This document shows positions 1 through 13,056 of a stretch of DNA of 64,000 nucleotides, piece by piece (position 1 is the stretch's first letter; every line of letters starts with the position of its first letter). The stretch covers positions 137,354,503-137,418,502 of the forward strand of contig OU015496.1 in the NCBI GenBank assembly GCA_907164885.2. The letters run 5' to 3'. Position numbers and translations under genes: made by a program. The notes under the pieces were generated by a model. That model was not told where the DNA came from, made no database searches, and saw only the letters and a program-made list of their open reading frames with translations. This stretch comes from Dolomedes plantarius (lineage: Eukaryota > Arthropoda > Arachnida > Araneae > Dolomedidae).

Positions 1-426
<426 letters not shown>

Positions 427-430
427 CAAT

Positions 431-646
431 CACGCCATTCCTCGTCATGGTAAAATCTAGTAAGTATATATAATTTAACTACTTTCCAATTCTGTATTCT
501 GAGAGAAAGAGTAGATTCTTAAAAATTCATAAAATCCAGCCATTCCTCATCATACTAAAACGTATTAAGTATATGTAATGTAACTAGTTTCCAATTCTCT
601 GTCCCGAGCGAATGAGTAGTTACTTTAAAAAAATTGATAAAATCGA
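431..646. repeat. Two-copy tandem duplication, ~107-bp unit
   Basis: Unit 1 (about 431-537) and unit 2 (about 539-646) both run from GCCATTCCTC through a TTTCCAATTCT block to an ATAAAATC end. A third unit seems to begin at about 648 (GGCATTCCTTATCAT) but degenerates at once. No gene is visible. Confidence 0.75.
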
Positions 647-649
647 GGC

Positions 650-1309
650 ATTCCTTATCATTTTTCGTTAAATCACATTCAACTGACTCGGATCTACTTA
701 CTCGCGTATTGCAATGGAAACAAATATACTACCCCTTTCCCACTCGTCTACGAGAGAACTCGAGCCCAGCGAAATAAAACCAAACGAACACTGACATATT
801 TTTTTTCACCCCTGTACACTTTCCACCCCCTGCCCTTTTTTCTACATTTTATTTTTCCCGACTCATCCTCTTTCTCCAAAGACTGACAACGGATGCCGTA
901 AATGTGATCCACTCTTTGTTTATTTGATTTTCTACCACGGTGGCTGCTAATGTCAAAGGAGGAGGGGGTAAAAAAAAAAAGCGAAAGCTACAGAGTGGAG
1001 GAAGGAGGAGGTCTATGAAACGGAAGGTCAGAGAGGTCAATAACTGCCCAACTCAGGTGGAAACGTTTCGAGGGACTCCCGAAAACTCACCGAAAGAAAC
1101 AATTCAGCGAAGTAAAAACGAATGGAAAGTATTTGGGAAAGGTCAACTTTTGAAAGACGCGCATTCTTCATGAGATGTAGTTTTTATTTGCGTGGGATTG
1201 CGGGAAAGTGATGGATGTGCTTCGCCATTCTGACGGCAACGTTCGATTAAAAAAGGTCGATTCAAACGCAGTTGAATACATATTCTTTTTAAATTTTTTA
1301 AGGGGTAAA
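650..1309. other. Anonymous sequence, no gene recognised
   Basis: A pyrimidine-rich block (about 790-860) is followed by a purine-rich block (about 955-1030). Short open frames here are low-complexity (Pro/Leu or Lys/Arg rich) on both strands and match no family I know. Confidence 0.5.
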
Positions 1310-3420
1310 AAAATGCTACCTAGAAAAATATGATTGAGCTTTACAGAGAGGAAAACTTGGCTTGTGACTAGTGTCATTTAAATTGTTTTGCAAGTAATGC
1401 AAATTTAAGTATTCCTGAAATAACTAAAACAAACGGGTATGTCTTTTTTTATAATCCGAATTTTTCTCCAAATTCATTTTTACTCTGTCTTAAGAAAAGG
1501 TAAGAAAGGGTAAATAGGTAAAAAATTTTATATAAATAATAGTATTAAGCTTTATAGAAAGGAAAACTTGGCTTATGACTAGTGTCATTACAGTTGTTTT
1601 GCAAGTAATAAAACTTTAAATATTCCTGAAATAATTTTAAAAATTGGTATCTCTTTTTTTTTAGACGAATTTTGCTCTAAATTCATTTTTACTGTATATT
1701 AAGGAGTGGTAAAATAGGGTAAATAGGTAAAAAATTTTATCTAAAAAAATGTGATTAAGTTTTATAGAAAGGTAAACTTGGTTTGGGACTAGTGTCATTT
1801 AAATTATTTTGCAAGTAATACAAATTTAAATATTCCTGAAATAATTTACACAAGCAGGCATCTACTTTTTTATAATCCGAATTTTGCTCCAAATTCATTT
1901 TTACTCTGTCTTAAGAAAAGGTAAGATTGGGTAAATAGGTAAAAAATGCAATTAAAAAAATTAGATTAAGCTTTATAGAAAGGAAAACTTCGATTGTGAC
2001 TAATGTCATTTAAATTATTTTGCAAATAATACAAATTTTAATATACCTGAAATAATTTAAACACACATATATATCTTTTATAAAATACGAATTTGGCTCC
2101 AAATTAAATTTACTCTATCTTAAAAATGGTAAGGAAGGGTAAATAGATAAAATAGGCTATCTAGAAAACTATGATTAAGGTTTATAGAAAGGAAAACTTC
2201 GCTTTTGACTGTCATTTAAATTATTTTGCAAATAATACAAATTTTAATATACCTGAAATAATTTAAACACACAGATATATCTTTTATAAAATACGAATTT
2301 AGCTCCAAATTAAATTTATCTTAAAAAAAGGTAAGGAAGGGTAAATAGATAAAATAGGCTATCTAGAAAAATATGATTAAGGTTTATAGAAAGGAAAACT
2401 TCGCTTGTGACTAATGTCATTTAAATTATTTTGCAAATAATACAAATTTTAATGTATCTGAAATAATTTAAACACACATATATATCTTTTATAAAATACG
2501 AATTTAGCTCCAAATTAAATTTACTCTATCTTAAAAAATGGTAAGGATGGGTAAATAGGCAAAAAAGGCTATCTAGAAAAATATGATTAAGGTTTATAGA
2601 AATGAAAACGGGCTTGTGACTATCGTCATTTAAATTGTTTTGTGAGTGATTTAAACATTAATTTACAAGAATTAACTGAACAAAGAGACATTTCTTTTAT
2701 AAAATAGGAATTTTGCTCAAAATTAATTTTTACTATCTTAAAACAGGGTAAAAAGGCTAAAGTGGTAAAAAATGGATTCTAGAAAAATATGATTAAGTGG
2801 TATAGAAAAGAAAACGTGTTTATGACTGCCTTCATTTAAATTGTTTAGCAAGTAATGCAAACTTAAATATTCTGGATATTATTAAAAAAACAGATTTCTC
2901 TTTTATAAAATTTAATTATGCTCCAAATTAAGTTTTACTCTATCTTTAAAAAGGATAAAGAGGTAAGAGATGTTATCTTGAAAAATATAATTAAGCTTAA
3001 TAGAAAAGAAAACGTGTTAGTCGTTATTGTCATTTAAATTCGTTTGAAGTAATAAAGATTTCAAAACTTCAGAAATTATTTAAACAAACATTTATATCTT
3101 TAATAAAATGTGACTTTTGCTACAAATTAATTTTTAGTCTATCTTAAAAAAATGATTAAAAAGATTTTTTTTTAAAAGGTAAAGGAGGTAAAGGTGTTAT
3201 ATAGTAAAATCAAATTAAGCTTTATAGAAAAGGAAAGGTGCTTGTTGCAATTGTTATTTTAATTCTTTGGTAATAAAAATTTAAAAATTTTGGAACTTAT
3301 TTAAACAAACGAATATCTCTTTAATAAAACATGAATTTTTCTCCAAATTAATTTTAACTCTATCTTAACCAAAGCAACATAAATAAAGTTCTATATATTT
3401 AAATAATCATAGTTATAAGA
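1310..3420. repeat. ~210-bp tandem repeat array, about ten diverged units
   Basis: A recurring anchor of the form TTTATAGAAAGGAAAACTT followed by a GACTAGTGTCATTTAAATT-like block occurs near 1335, 1550, 1758, 1970, 2180, 2383, 2590, 2798, 2997 and 3221. Spacing is about 200-220 bp. Each unit also has a GGTAAATAGGTAAAAA-like segment. The middle units (about 1970-2590) are most alike and the units toward 3400 are most degraded. No coding potential is seen. Confidence 0.9.
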
Positions 3421-3740
3421 GTGAGTTTGGCCATCTTTTTCTTTAAGCCTTACAAACACTTGTATGATATTTTTTCTTGCTTTAATATAAGTAATATATA
3501 GAAAAAAATTCAACCTATAACAATAAAAGTAATTTGTTCACCTTATTAGAAGAAAAACAATATGGAAGCAGACTGAAAAATGTGTGCTTAAGTAAACATC
3601 ATTTCTGACACGAGAAAATGTGTTAAAATAGAAAAAAAATGATGCAGTGAGATTTTTAAACAAGCCAATTAATAAAGGTTGATTTTGCGTAAAAAGTCTA
3701 AACTTCAAAACGTAAATTTCCTTCCACCATCTATAACTGT

Positions 3741-3821
3741 TTACTTACAAGCAAAAAATGCATTAAAAATGTAGTCAATTATAATCGACTACTTTTTTAA
3801 TGTATTTTTTGCTTGTGAATG
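3741..3821. repeat. Near-perfect palindrome / hairpin
   Basis: The left arm (about 3741-3780) and right arm (about 3781-3821) are inverted copies with about five mismatches and essentially no loop. Both arms contain ACAAGCAAAAAAT and CATTAAAAA blocks. This could be the remnant of a fold-back element or an extruding palindrome. Confidence 0.8.
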
Positions 3822-3879
3822 TGACAGTATTACTGTTTAGTTCACACAAACATCAAGAAATGAAATGTATCTTAAAGTC

Positions 3880-4740
3880 TGTATAACAATGTATCTATTA
3901 TTGCTCAAAACTTTGAAATATACTATCTAAAATGTGAAAATTTTGTGACTCTATTTTGAGAAAGTTCTTTTCTAAGTTGTATAAGAATTTATACAGGAAA
4001 AGTTTAAGATATAATTTCTAACAGCTTTAATGGGAAATTAACTATTAAAACCCCATAATTGTCTTAATTATACTAGGTACGTGATAGGAATATTCTCAGT
4101 ACAACATTGTATTTATTATTATTGAGAAATTTTAAATATTATGTAACATGTGAAAATTTCGTGACATTTGTTTTTGAAGTAAATTGTATAAGAATTCTCA
4201 CAGGAAAAGCTTAAGGTATAATTTATAAAGACATTGTGTGAAATTAGCGATAAAGTAAAATAACATAATCATCTTAATCATCTTTGGTACGTGATAAGAC
4301 TATTCTCAGTACAACATTGTATTTATTATCATTGATAAACTTTAAAGAATACAATATAACATATGAAAATTTCGTGACCCTTTCTTGAAGTAAATTTTAT
4401 AAGAATTCTTACAGGAAAAACCTAAGTCATAATTTCTAACGGCACTTTGGGAAACAAAAGAGGAAAACAGCATAATTATATTAATCATCCTCGATACAAT
4501 ATTTCCAGTGAGACATTGTATACCATGTATTATCATTGGGAAACTTTTTAAGAATATTACGTCAAACACGAAAATTTCGTGACGCTATCTTAAAATAAAT
4601 TGTATAAGAATTCTTACGGGAAAAGCTTAAGACGTAATTTCTAACGGCATTGGGGGAAATTAACGACGAAAACCACATAATTATCTTAATCATCCTCAGT
4701 ATGTGATAGGAATATTCCGAGTTCAACATATGTGACCGCT
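3880..4740. repeat. Second ~210-bp tandem repeat array, four units
   Basis: The anchor GTATTTATTAT...TGAAAATTTCGTGAC recurs near 3888, 4108, 4318 and 4520, each followed by TATAAGAATT-TACAGGAAAAG and CATAATT-TCTTAAT blocks. The sequence is unrelated to the array at 1310-3420 although the period is similar. Confidence 0.85.
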
Positions 4741-5284
4741 ATTAATAGTACTTATATTAACTGAATATCCTTGAAGTAATGACATAACACAATAGCTCTC
4801 CAGGAGTAATATATCCTATATATATGAGGCTCGCTGAAAGATTTGTCAGAGGTGTGCATGATTGTCACCGGATATTAAACCTTCATAAACGTGATATATA
4901 CTTAATTATATAATCTTAAGTTGGATCGTATTTTTTTCATCTGTGCTAAGTTTTCTTCTTTGTCTCATCTCACCACTGAATATGAAGTTACTTAAACGCA
5001 TCCCGCTGTAAGTCAAGACCTTTGAACTCATAATTCTGGTCACTATTGATTTTGGTGGTCTTTGATATTATAATTAAAAGCATATAAAACACATTAAGAC
5101 AACACCGTTTCTGTGGATATGATAAGCGAAAATAAATCTAAAACTGACACTTTCGGACCATCTGTAGGGTGCGGGAGAATAGATTCCCCCATTCATGAAG
5201 GTCACTGATAAGGGAGTGGTAGGGGTAGGGTGGCGCGGGAGGTGACAAAAGTTTGGGAGGATTTTCTAGTTGTCAGTAGACACC
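4741..5284. other. Anonymous sequence, no gene recognised
   Basis: Mixed AT-rich sequence turning purine/GC rich at about 5160-5265, just upstream of the transposase relic. That GC-rich part may be the 5-prime untranslated part of the mobile element, but I could not identify a terminal inverted repeat. Confidence 0.4.
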
Positions 5285-5633
5285 ATGAGTTGGTTAGGTG
5301 AACATTGCGGTTTCGTTATCGAGGCGTTCTTTAAAGATGACGATTCTGTAACCGTGGCACAGAGGCCATTTGGAATGCTTTTCGGGCTCTGTGCAACTGA
5401 TGCTGTTCCTTATCGAAAAACAATGCTGCGATGGTTTCAAACGGGAGGGCAAGTTGGGCCTGCATTGCTGGAAATGTGCAACGTAGAGTCCGTGAGTCCA
5501 TAAGTCCGCTAATGGAGTTGCCGCTATTCCCCCAGAGATGACCAACACATTGATGGAATTCTTTAAAGAACAGCTTCTGCAGTTTATCGCCAATAACGGG
5601 CGCCAACTGAGTGATGTTGTTTTCAAAACCTAG
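5285..5633 (+). pseudogene. Internally deleted DUF4817/DDE-type transposase relic
   Basis: Translating from the ATG at 5285 gives an N-terminal stretch with HCGFVIEAFFKDDDSVTVAQ, which resembles the DUF4817 helix-turn-helix seen at the start of a Tc1/mariner-related transposase family common in arthropods. A stop follows at 5501-5503. After a short gap a second frame reads IPPEMTN...IANNGRQLSDVVFKT and ends at TAG 5631-5633, which resembles the C-terminus of the same family. The whole DDE catalytic core is missing. The two ends sit in different frames, so no functional protein can be made. The assignment rests on remembered family motifs; a translated search would settle it. A longer open frame on the opposite strand (5331-5885) is a shadow. 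Confidence 0.65.
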
Positions 5634-6280
5634 TGGGAAAATAACTAGATTATAAGTACTTTTCGAAAATATAAAACTTTTTTTCTGTAAATTCTTTCGT
5701 TCGTTCTTTATTACTCTTTGAGATGTGGGTGCCCATTCTGCCGCATGCTCTATGCACTGTTTCGAGTCTAAACATAAAACACTGAAGATACATGCTTTTA
5801 TATATTTATTGCTAAAAATGGTCACAGAACAGTGTACTTTAATTGGTTTCAGTTCTAAAGTCACTAATCCCAACGCTTTTTTCACTTCAGTTAACTAAAC
5901 TGCTCTACACAAATACTGAACACTGCTTAAACTCTGCGCTTCTCTTTGCATTAGAAATAATTACCCTCGCTGAATTTACTGTTATTTGCCTAAAGAGAAA
6001 CTCGGGGAAGCGACGAAAGCAAACTTCCAAAAGGTAGTATATACCTGTGAACGAAACTATGATAATTTTTTTAAATTACAAAACTTCCGCAGATTTGGTA
6101 ATATTTAATAGTTAAGGTTTCATTTAATAATTCTATATATATATACATATATATTGTTATTTATAAAAAATAAAGGTTAATTTCAAAATGTGTAGAATTG
6201 AATGAGTCAATATTCCCATTCAATGTGTAGAACTGAATGTGTATGAATGTGTCAAAATCTACATCCAGATTTTGAATATA
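5634..6280. other. Anonymous sequence, no gene recognised
   Basis: Likely flank of the transposase relic followed by AT-rich sequence with a short (TA) run near 6134-6152. A short direct duplication of GTGTAGAA(T/C)TGAATG-type sequence occurs at about 6190-6240. Nothing coding is supported. Confidence 0.4.
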
Positions 6281-7048
6281 AGGGTGGCCCAAATGAAACT
6301 CAGACTTTTGTTTTAGCGGCAGTGGTTAAATACCCAGAGCTTTGCTTTTGCGCCAGTAAATGACGTTGTATTATTATGGAAAAAAAGCTTCTATCTTGAG
6401 AAAGTGGAAGTGTGCTGTTTGAACGTCTTTAAGCAAGGTGTCTACGTACGGTCGTAACATGGTTACGTACAAATAGGTCCAACAAGCAGTTATTCAATTT
6501 TCAACGGCAGAAGGTGTTAGAAAAGCCGAAATTAATCGTCGTATGAGAGATGTGTATAAGCAAGAGTGTTTGTCACAGTGCACAGTATTCTAATGAGTTA
6601 AGAAATTTGGTAAAGGAAATGTCAGCACGGGGCGTGCCGAGATCGGCTCAAGCACACTTGGCCATCCCCATGGAACTGATTATCGTGGACAATATTTGTT
6701 GCGGTGCTTCCGCTGGTCGGTCCTCAACCATCCCCTCTATAACCCCGACCGGACGATCCGCGACTGTCGCATCTTCGGCTCACTAAAACAGACTTTCAAG
6801 GGTCACCGGTTTGCTAATAATTCATAAGTCCTGGACATTGTTCAAGGCTCCGCAGATAACCTCGGACGTTCTTCGTTCAGGGTATCTCTCAGGGCATCGC
6901 TGGGGCACATGCTAGAACCAACACGGCGACTATGTACAGCGGATATGTAGTTCCTGTTTCACTATTACCTCCTGTGTGTTCCCACATTCCAACCAGCAAA
7001 CCATTACATTAAAAAACCAAATGTCTCACTTTTATTTTGGGCAACCAT
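6281..7048 (+). mobile_element. Mariner-like element, internally deleted
   Basis: The left end AGGGTGGCCCAAATGAAACT and the right end (reverse complement ATGGTTGCCCAAAATAAAAG) form diverged ~28-bp terminal inverted repeats. Both are bounded by TA (6279-6280 and 7049-7050), the expected target duplication of the IS630-Tc1-mariner superfamily. At 768 bp it is about 60% of a full mariner. It carries the transposase relic listed next. Confidence 0.75.
6459..6960 (+). pseudogene. Mariner transposase relic (helix-turn-helix and C-terminal pieces)
   Basis: From ATG 6459 the frame reads MVTYK, a stop, then VQQAVIQFSTAEGVRKAEI and NRRMRDVYKQE, resembling the N-terminal helix-turn-helix (HTH_48/GVQW-type) of mariner transposases. 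After a deletion, about 6690-6830 encodes LLRCFRWSVLNH, YNPDR and CRIFGSLKQ, matching the conserved segment around the last catalytic Asp (typically HPPYSPDL..CDYHLF). An HGDYV-like C-terminus follows near 6930. The first catalytic Asp region is absent and stops and frameshifts interrupt the rest, so it is dead. Confidence 0.7.
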
Positions 7049-7410
7049 TATACAATTAACCCTATACAATATCTGAATTTGATAAATGATTAGGAAATTT
7101 GAAAATATAAGGACTTCAAACAATTAGAGTTCATATAAAGCTGAATAAAACAATTCATCAGAATGCATTTTACGTTAATCTAGAATTTGTATATAAAATG
7201 TTATAAAAATAATTATATAAACTATAAATATTCTTCTTGTTAATTAAAATAGCAATTTTCTAGCTCGAATGCTTCTGATCTTACAGCTTATTAAAATAAA
7301 AGTTTTCTGTAGCTTTATTTATTAAAAATGTAAATTGCTCGTCTCATATGTTTTACAGTTATTATTTTTTTTTACTTAATATACATTTTTCTCATGTACA
7401 GATATGTAAA
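7049..7410. other. AT-rich spacer, no gene recognised
   Basis: AT-rich sequence with many TATAAA/AATAAT words. It separates the mariner relic from the duplicated mariner fragment and shows no repeat or coding signal I can name. Confidence 0.4.
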
Positions 7411-7607
7411 CAACATTTGTTGCGATGCTTCCGCTGGTCGGTCCTCAACCATCTCCTCTATAACCCCGACCGGACGATCCGCGACTGTCGCATCTTCGGC
7501 TCACTAAAACAGGCTTTCAGGGGTCACCGGTTTGCTAAAAATTCATAAGTCCTGGACGTTGTTCAAGGCTCCGCAGATAACCTCGGACGTTCTTCGTTCA
7601 GGGTATC
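7411..7607 (+). pseudogene. Duplicated fragment of the mariner transposase relic
   Basis: This ~197-bp block is almost identical to 6690-6889 (same LLRCFRWSVLNH-encoding segment through TCGTTCAGGGTATCT). It has no terminal repeats of its own and its edges do not match those of the mariner. It is best read as a partial segmental or gene-conversion copy rather than a second transposition. The high identity implies the copy is younger than the mariner's own decay. Confidence 0.8.
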
Positions 7608-8165
<558 letters not shown>

Positions 8166-9000
8166 GCAAGAAATCTCGGCCTTCTCTAAATTTACATTTA
8201 CCGCGTATTCTAAATTATCCTGTTAATAAAGTATGACCCCTTTTCTAAATTTGCAAACTAAAAGTAAAATAAGATAATTTATCGTATCCCTGAAGATCAG
8301 GCATGTGAACTATCTGAACTCAATAACATCCCCAGATATGAGTGCTAGAAGTTTATGAGATTCCGAATGTCAGTGTAATGTCAAAATTCTTGAAGAGCTC
8401 TCGTACCACTCTGGATTTATGCCTTCTTTAACGTCGAAACCACACTTTACAAGAACTTTATGGCCACTTATCCTGCACCCAGGTCAATAGGTCGCAGCTC
8501 TAACAAGCACGGGATCTATCAGTCCCCGGGATATCCGAAGTGGGCACGTGAACTCCACGAACCTAAAGACTCCCAATTAAAATATTAAGTAGTTTAGGCC
8601 CTCTGGCGTAAATATTGCAAAACACCCATTTAATATTGCATGAATAGAGGACTTTTCTCTCTCTTCGTTTCTAACTCTCGTTGCTGTCGGATGTGCTGTC
8701 CACAGACGTCAGGAATCTGGTGGGCACGACGGCTTTTCTCTTAACTCTGGCATGTAAACACTGCTGTTAAACCGTCCCGTCCAGGCGTGGACGCCGGACA
8801 AGTCCAGTGGCCACTGCAGCTAATGCCTTCTGATAAATAAAGCACGTCTTGGAATTTGTGTATTTCATCAATGGCTCCATGTGTGTTACGCTCCTAAATA
8901 TCATCAGTGTTTTCCTGGATGAACACTTCGCCCGACACCATCTCCCATAAGTTCTACGCGTCAATCCCCTTGTGCTAAATTTTCCAAATGTGATTATACT

Positions 9001-9001
<1 letters not shown>
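8166..9001. other. Anonymous region with a GC-richer patch
   Basis: Roughly 8440-8990 is clearly less AT-rich than its surroundings. A minus-strand open frame (8767-9015) exists but begins inside the CA repeat, has no recognised motif and no clear splice context. It may be a decayed exon or an old mobile element; I cannot assign it. Confidence 0.35.
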
Positions 9002-9040
<39 letters not shown>

Positions 9041-9041
9041 A
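9002..9041. repeat. (CA)n(TA)n compound microsatellite
   Basis: About nine CA units followed by about eleven TA units. Confidence 0.95.
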
Positions 9042-12000
9042 AATCTTATTTCGAATGTCATATATTCCGCTTCGGTGATCTGAATGTGCAGAACATTTCA
9101 GGCCACGCCTGTAACTGAAAGTGATAATAAAATACTTTCCACCCATTTTTCCATCTTTCCATCTTTTCATCTTGATTGAAGATTTTGGTTTCATTTAAAT
9201 GAATGAGAAATGAGTAGATATTCTTTTTAATCATTTTAAAACTGACATCATTGTTCATGAAAAGGGTATTCATTAATATCTGAATTTCAATAAAGAATTT
9301 AAACATTTAAATGATTGAACTGGAAAAACATAAATGCCGTTTACATATAATACAAGCGTTTGTGATTTGAAGATATTCATTTGATTTCCTTTAGAAAATG
9401 ACTACATAAAGCCCATTAAAAAATAGCTGTTTACATTTTAATGATGCCTCTAGAAATTCTTATTTTTTCTCCTTCAAGCAGTATTTATTGAAAATAGTAC
9501 CAACAACAATAGCTGTATGTAATAAGTCTTCCAACGAAAAGCATTCCTTTATCCCATTCTCGTCCTTTGTTAATCGCTATGGAATTGTCACTGGTTAAAT
9601 ACATACTCGATATGTTTTTATAGCAATGATCCATGGTATACAAAAAAAGGAAGTTTAATTTGAATGTCTACAATTCTTAACTTCGAAGAAAATCATCGTT
9701 AAAATGGGAGAAAGTCGATGTACAAAAGGAAAATCAATTAAAAATGCATGCCACGAAACTGGCTTATCAAAAAATGCTTTGTCTTATCGTTCATCACAAA
9801 GACGAGACGATAATAGCGTCTTGAATATTTTAAAATGCACGAATCAGTTTTATATCCTTAGATAAATGATTACCCGAGGAATAAACCATGACAACATAGT
9901 TCTAAAATGTTTCAGACGGTCATATTGATAAATAAAACCACAAGAGAGTAGAAAAGATTTAAAATAAAAGTCGAAAAAGCGTCCTCCTATTTAAGGAGAA
10001 AGAAGAAAGAAAACACGAGTGGTTAGAAATTATCGAATGGAGAAGGAAAAGGATGTTTGAATTGTGTACTATTACACCATGTAAAGTTATTAAAAAATAG
10101 TGCAGAGGATATTTGTATTAATATTTCTAAAATATTTCAGAATGTTTTGCACTTCACGAATTATTTATTGAGCTTTGATTTAACATGGTTGTAAAAGTAA
10201 TATTTATATTTGGTTTTACGTTTTTTAGCCAATTTGCTTCTATGCATTAATATTCATTCTTTTACATCTCGTTTGCTTTTGTAAAGTGCTTCGTAAAAAG
10301 TTATGTAAAATGCCTCGTAAGAATACCTAACGTATAACATTTAAAATATGATATATTTATTACGGAAATTTTCATTTTTAAATGCCAAAATATTAAATTT
10401 TGAGGATATAATATTAGTTTTAAGGAAAAAAATATGTATTTACTTCTTAAGGCTCTGAGATAATCTACTTTCTTAAAGAAATACCAAAGTTCAGAAGCGT
10501 TTTCGTTTACACAGAACTCTCTTTGATTCTTCCTAGGGTGAGAAATGAAAGTCATGGCTAATAGGCCCTTTGTTTGCGTGTCATTCGTGTTTATTGCAAA
10601 ACACCAACATATAAACTCATGGCTTTTTACAATAGAGTATATTCAGTCAGATTCCAGACGCTGGGTATTTATATGTTTACACTTAGGTGAAATATATGTA
10701 TTTAAGTTCTGAAATTCCTACAAAGATCTGCTTTTTGTAAAGGTTACAGCGAGTTGGCTGAACGTGCACACTTCTGAGGGAAATTCAATTGTTTTTAAAT
10801 CCACATACGATAATACTTTCTGTGCATACAGAAAGCAAGTATGGAAGCATAACTTTCTTTCACAGAGGAAACAATAGCATTGTTTTTTCACCGTAATTTT
10901 AAAAGGGTTGTTTCTGTGATAAAAATAATTATTTCCTTAATATTCTAATTTTAGGTTCGACGTCATCCTCCTTCCTATGCAAATCAGGCTACGTGGAATA
11001 ATGCTACAGCATTAATTATAGAAACACAACGTCTTATTTTGTTTTACAGACAATACATTTTAAACATTGCTTCAGTTGTTGACAAATTTTCTTGGTCTGA
11101 GAGCCGAGTTCTTTCACCTATTGGTCAAGTAGCGAGTACGCAAAAAATTTACGTGCATTTTAGAAAAGCTTTCATTCATACAATAAAACGCCTTTTTTCT
11201 GAAAAATATACATTTTTGAAAAATTTTCTTCTTTATTTAATAATTTATTTTGTAAAAATTTTCTTTCTGATTATAATTTAATACTTTCTAATCAGGTATG
11301 AAAGCAAAATTTTCGGGGAATTTACAATCTAGGTTATAATGCAAAGACAGAATCAAAATCGGAAATGATATTACGAAGAAATATTCCTTCAAAGATCTAT
11401 AATAAAGGAAAACTCTCCTGATTTACTACAGACGTAAAAACCATCAATATGGGGTAATTTTAGATAATTAGAAGTTAACCAATGGACTAAATATCTAGAA
11501 AACACATAGAAAAGCTATTTTTCATAATATTTTGCTTCAGGGTAAAGCTATAGGGGTAAGCTTAATGTAACATAAGGTTAAGGTCCCCCGAAGACTTTGT
11601 GCACAATATGAACATAAGACAAATAAATCTAGATAGGAGAAAAAATTAGGAATTTTATTACTGGTGCAATTGATTATCAATGATGTGTGTATCTATTAGC
11701 AAATATTTATTGTTGAAATTAATTGTGATAATTATTGAGGTTAACATTGGTGAATATCTAGAAAAATTGCATTGAATGATTAACTTGAAGGAAATTTAGA
11801 ATAGGATTAAATAATTTGAAGAAAGTTTAATGAATTCTTTTTTTTAAAGTGTTATTGTATATAAAATGTATAGTAGTATAAATAAACCATATATATTCAA
11901 GCATAACCTTTCAGCAGTCATTTTGGGTACTGTGTGTCACTTTTTGTACTAACCTTGAGATCATGCCAAAAATGGAATATTATGTTATAACCTTTATTCT

Positions 12001-12760
12001 AAAATTTAATATTATCTAATTTTGGTTTGTTAAAATAATTCTTCCTTCCGAAATTTCATTACATATACAAAACAATAAGTAATTCTGTGTGTGAACTGCA
12101 ATATTCTTTTATCGTTTTATGTGAGTGAAATTCGTTTAACAATGAAATATAAAATTCATAGGGTAAAACAATGTGATTGTAACATGACACATTTAAATAA
12201 TTTGTGTATTATTATGTTTTAATTATATAAAATTTACACTTATAATACTTTTTCACCACTTGCAGTGTTGCAGAATGTGTAAATATTTTTAACGACAGTT
12301 AAAATGTAGCTTCTGTGTAACAAAATGGCAATTATAGAAGTTTGGTTCCTGAAATCAATGAAGTAATAAAATTTATATACCACCTCAATATGATTCTTTT
12401 TGTTTAGGATGGGTTAAGAATTAAGTTTGTATGGCGTTGTGCACAAAATATAAATATCTTGAAGTAGGAGTATCATTATTTTCAGGCATTCGCATATCAT
12501 GGAAATGTAATGGGAAAACGTGTGAAAAATATTATGCTAGTGAGATGAAATATTTAATGGAATTCTCTAGAATTTTTTATTAACTTAAAATTATAAGAGA
12601 TGGTTTAAAATATGAAATATATAATGTTTAATTTATATTTTCGAATGCTTTGTTTTGAAAATATCTGAACTTTGGAAGAAATTGAATATAATATTTTTGC
12701 CAAATTTTCTTAGCATTTTAACGTTATCATCAACCACTACGAAGTCACGGAGCAGTCTTT
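9042..12760. other. Long anonymous AT-rich stretch, no gene recognised
   Basis: About 3.7 kb with only short, low-complexity open frames (longest about 80 codons, AT-driven codon use). I see no terminal repeats, tandem array, tRNA-like fold or microsatellite. It may be old decayed mobile DNA or intron/intergenic sequence. Confidence 0.5.
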
Positions 12761-13056
12761 CTGATGGTGCATATACATTGGTGCAGCGTTCTCTGCCTGT
12801 GCCTTGGGGAATCCAGTGATTTATGTCTCTGTACTCTGTACTATGCGTGGATCATCTCCTCTGGCGGTCCATCAAAGAAAGCGTGAGGGGTCAGCGGGTC
12901 AAATGGTGTCGAGCGGGGTCGGGGGAGACACCACATCAAAGAAACCTTGCGGGCGGGAATGGGGGTGGTTCTAAATACCGTGTCTAATGTTACCGTAACT
13001 TATGTGATGACAGGAGTCGGGCAGAGAACTCTGCACCAATCTATATGCGCTATTAG
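12761..13056. mobile_element. 296-bp inverted-repeat element (MITE candidate)
   Basis: The arms at 12761-12797 and 13020-13056 are inverted copies, 32 of 37 positions matching (shared core ATTGGTGCAG-GTTCTCTGCC). The interior is unusually GC-rich (about 12840-12960). A stretch at about 12890-12926 reappears inverted inside the Tigger-like element near 57105-57140. No coding frame is present and I cannot identify a target duplication. Confidence 0.65.

Noticed and set aside
849..1173. Overlapping short frames on both strands
   Set aside because: Low-complexity Pro/Leu and Lys/Arg runs from pyrimidine and purine tracts.
5331..5885. 184-codon minus-strand frame
   Set aside because: It overlaps the transposase relic antisense and has no motif; the plus-strand frames explain the sequence.
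8767..9015. 82-codon minus-strand frame in a GC-richer patch as a possible exon
   Set aside because: It begins in a CA repeat, has no recognised motif and no clear splice or start context.
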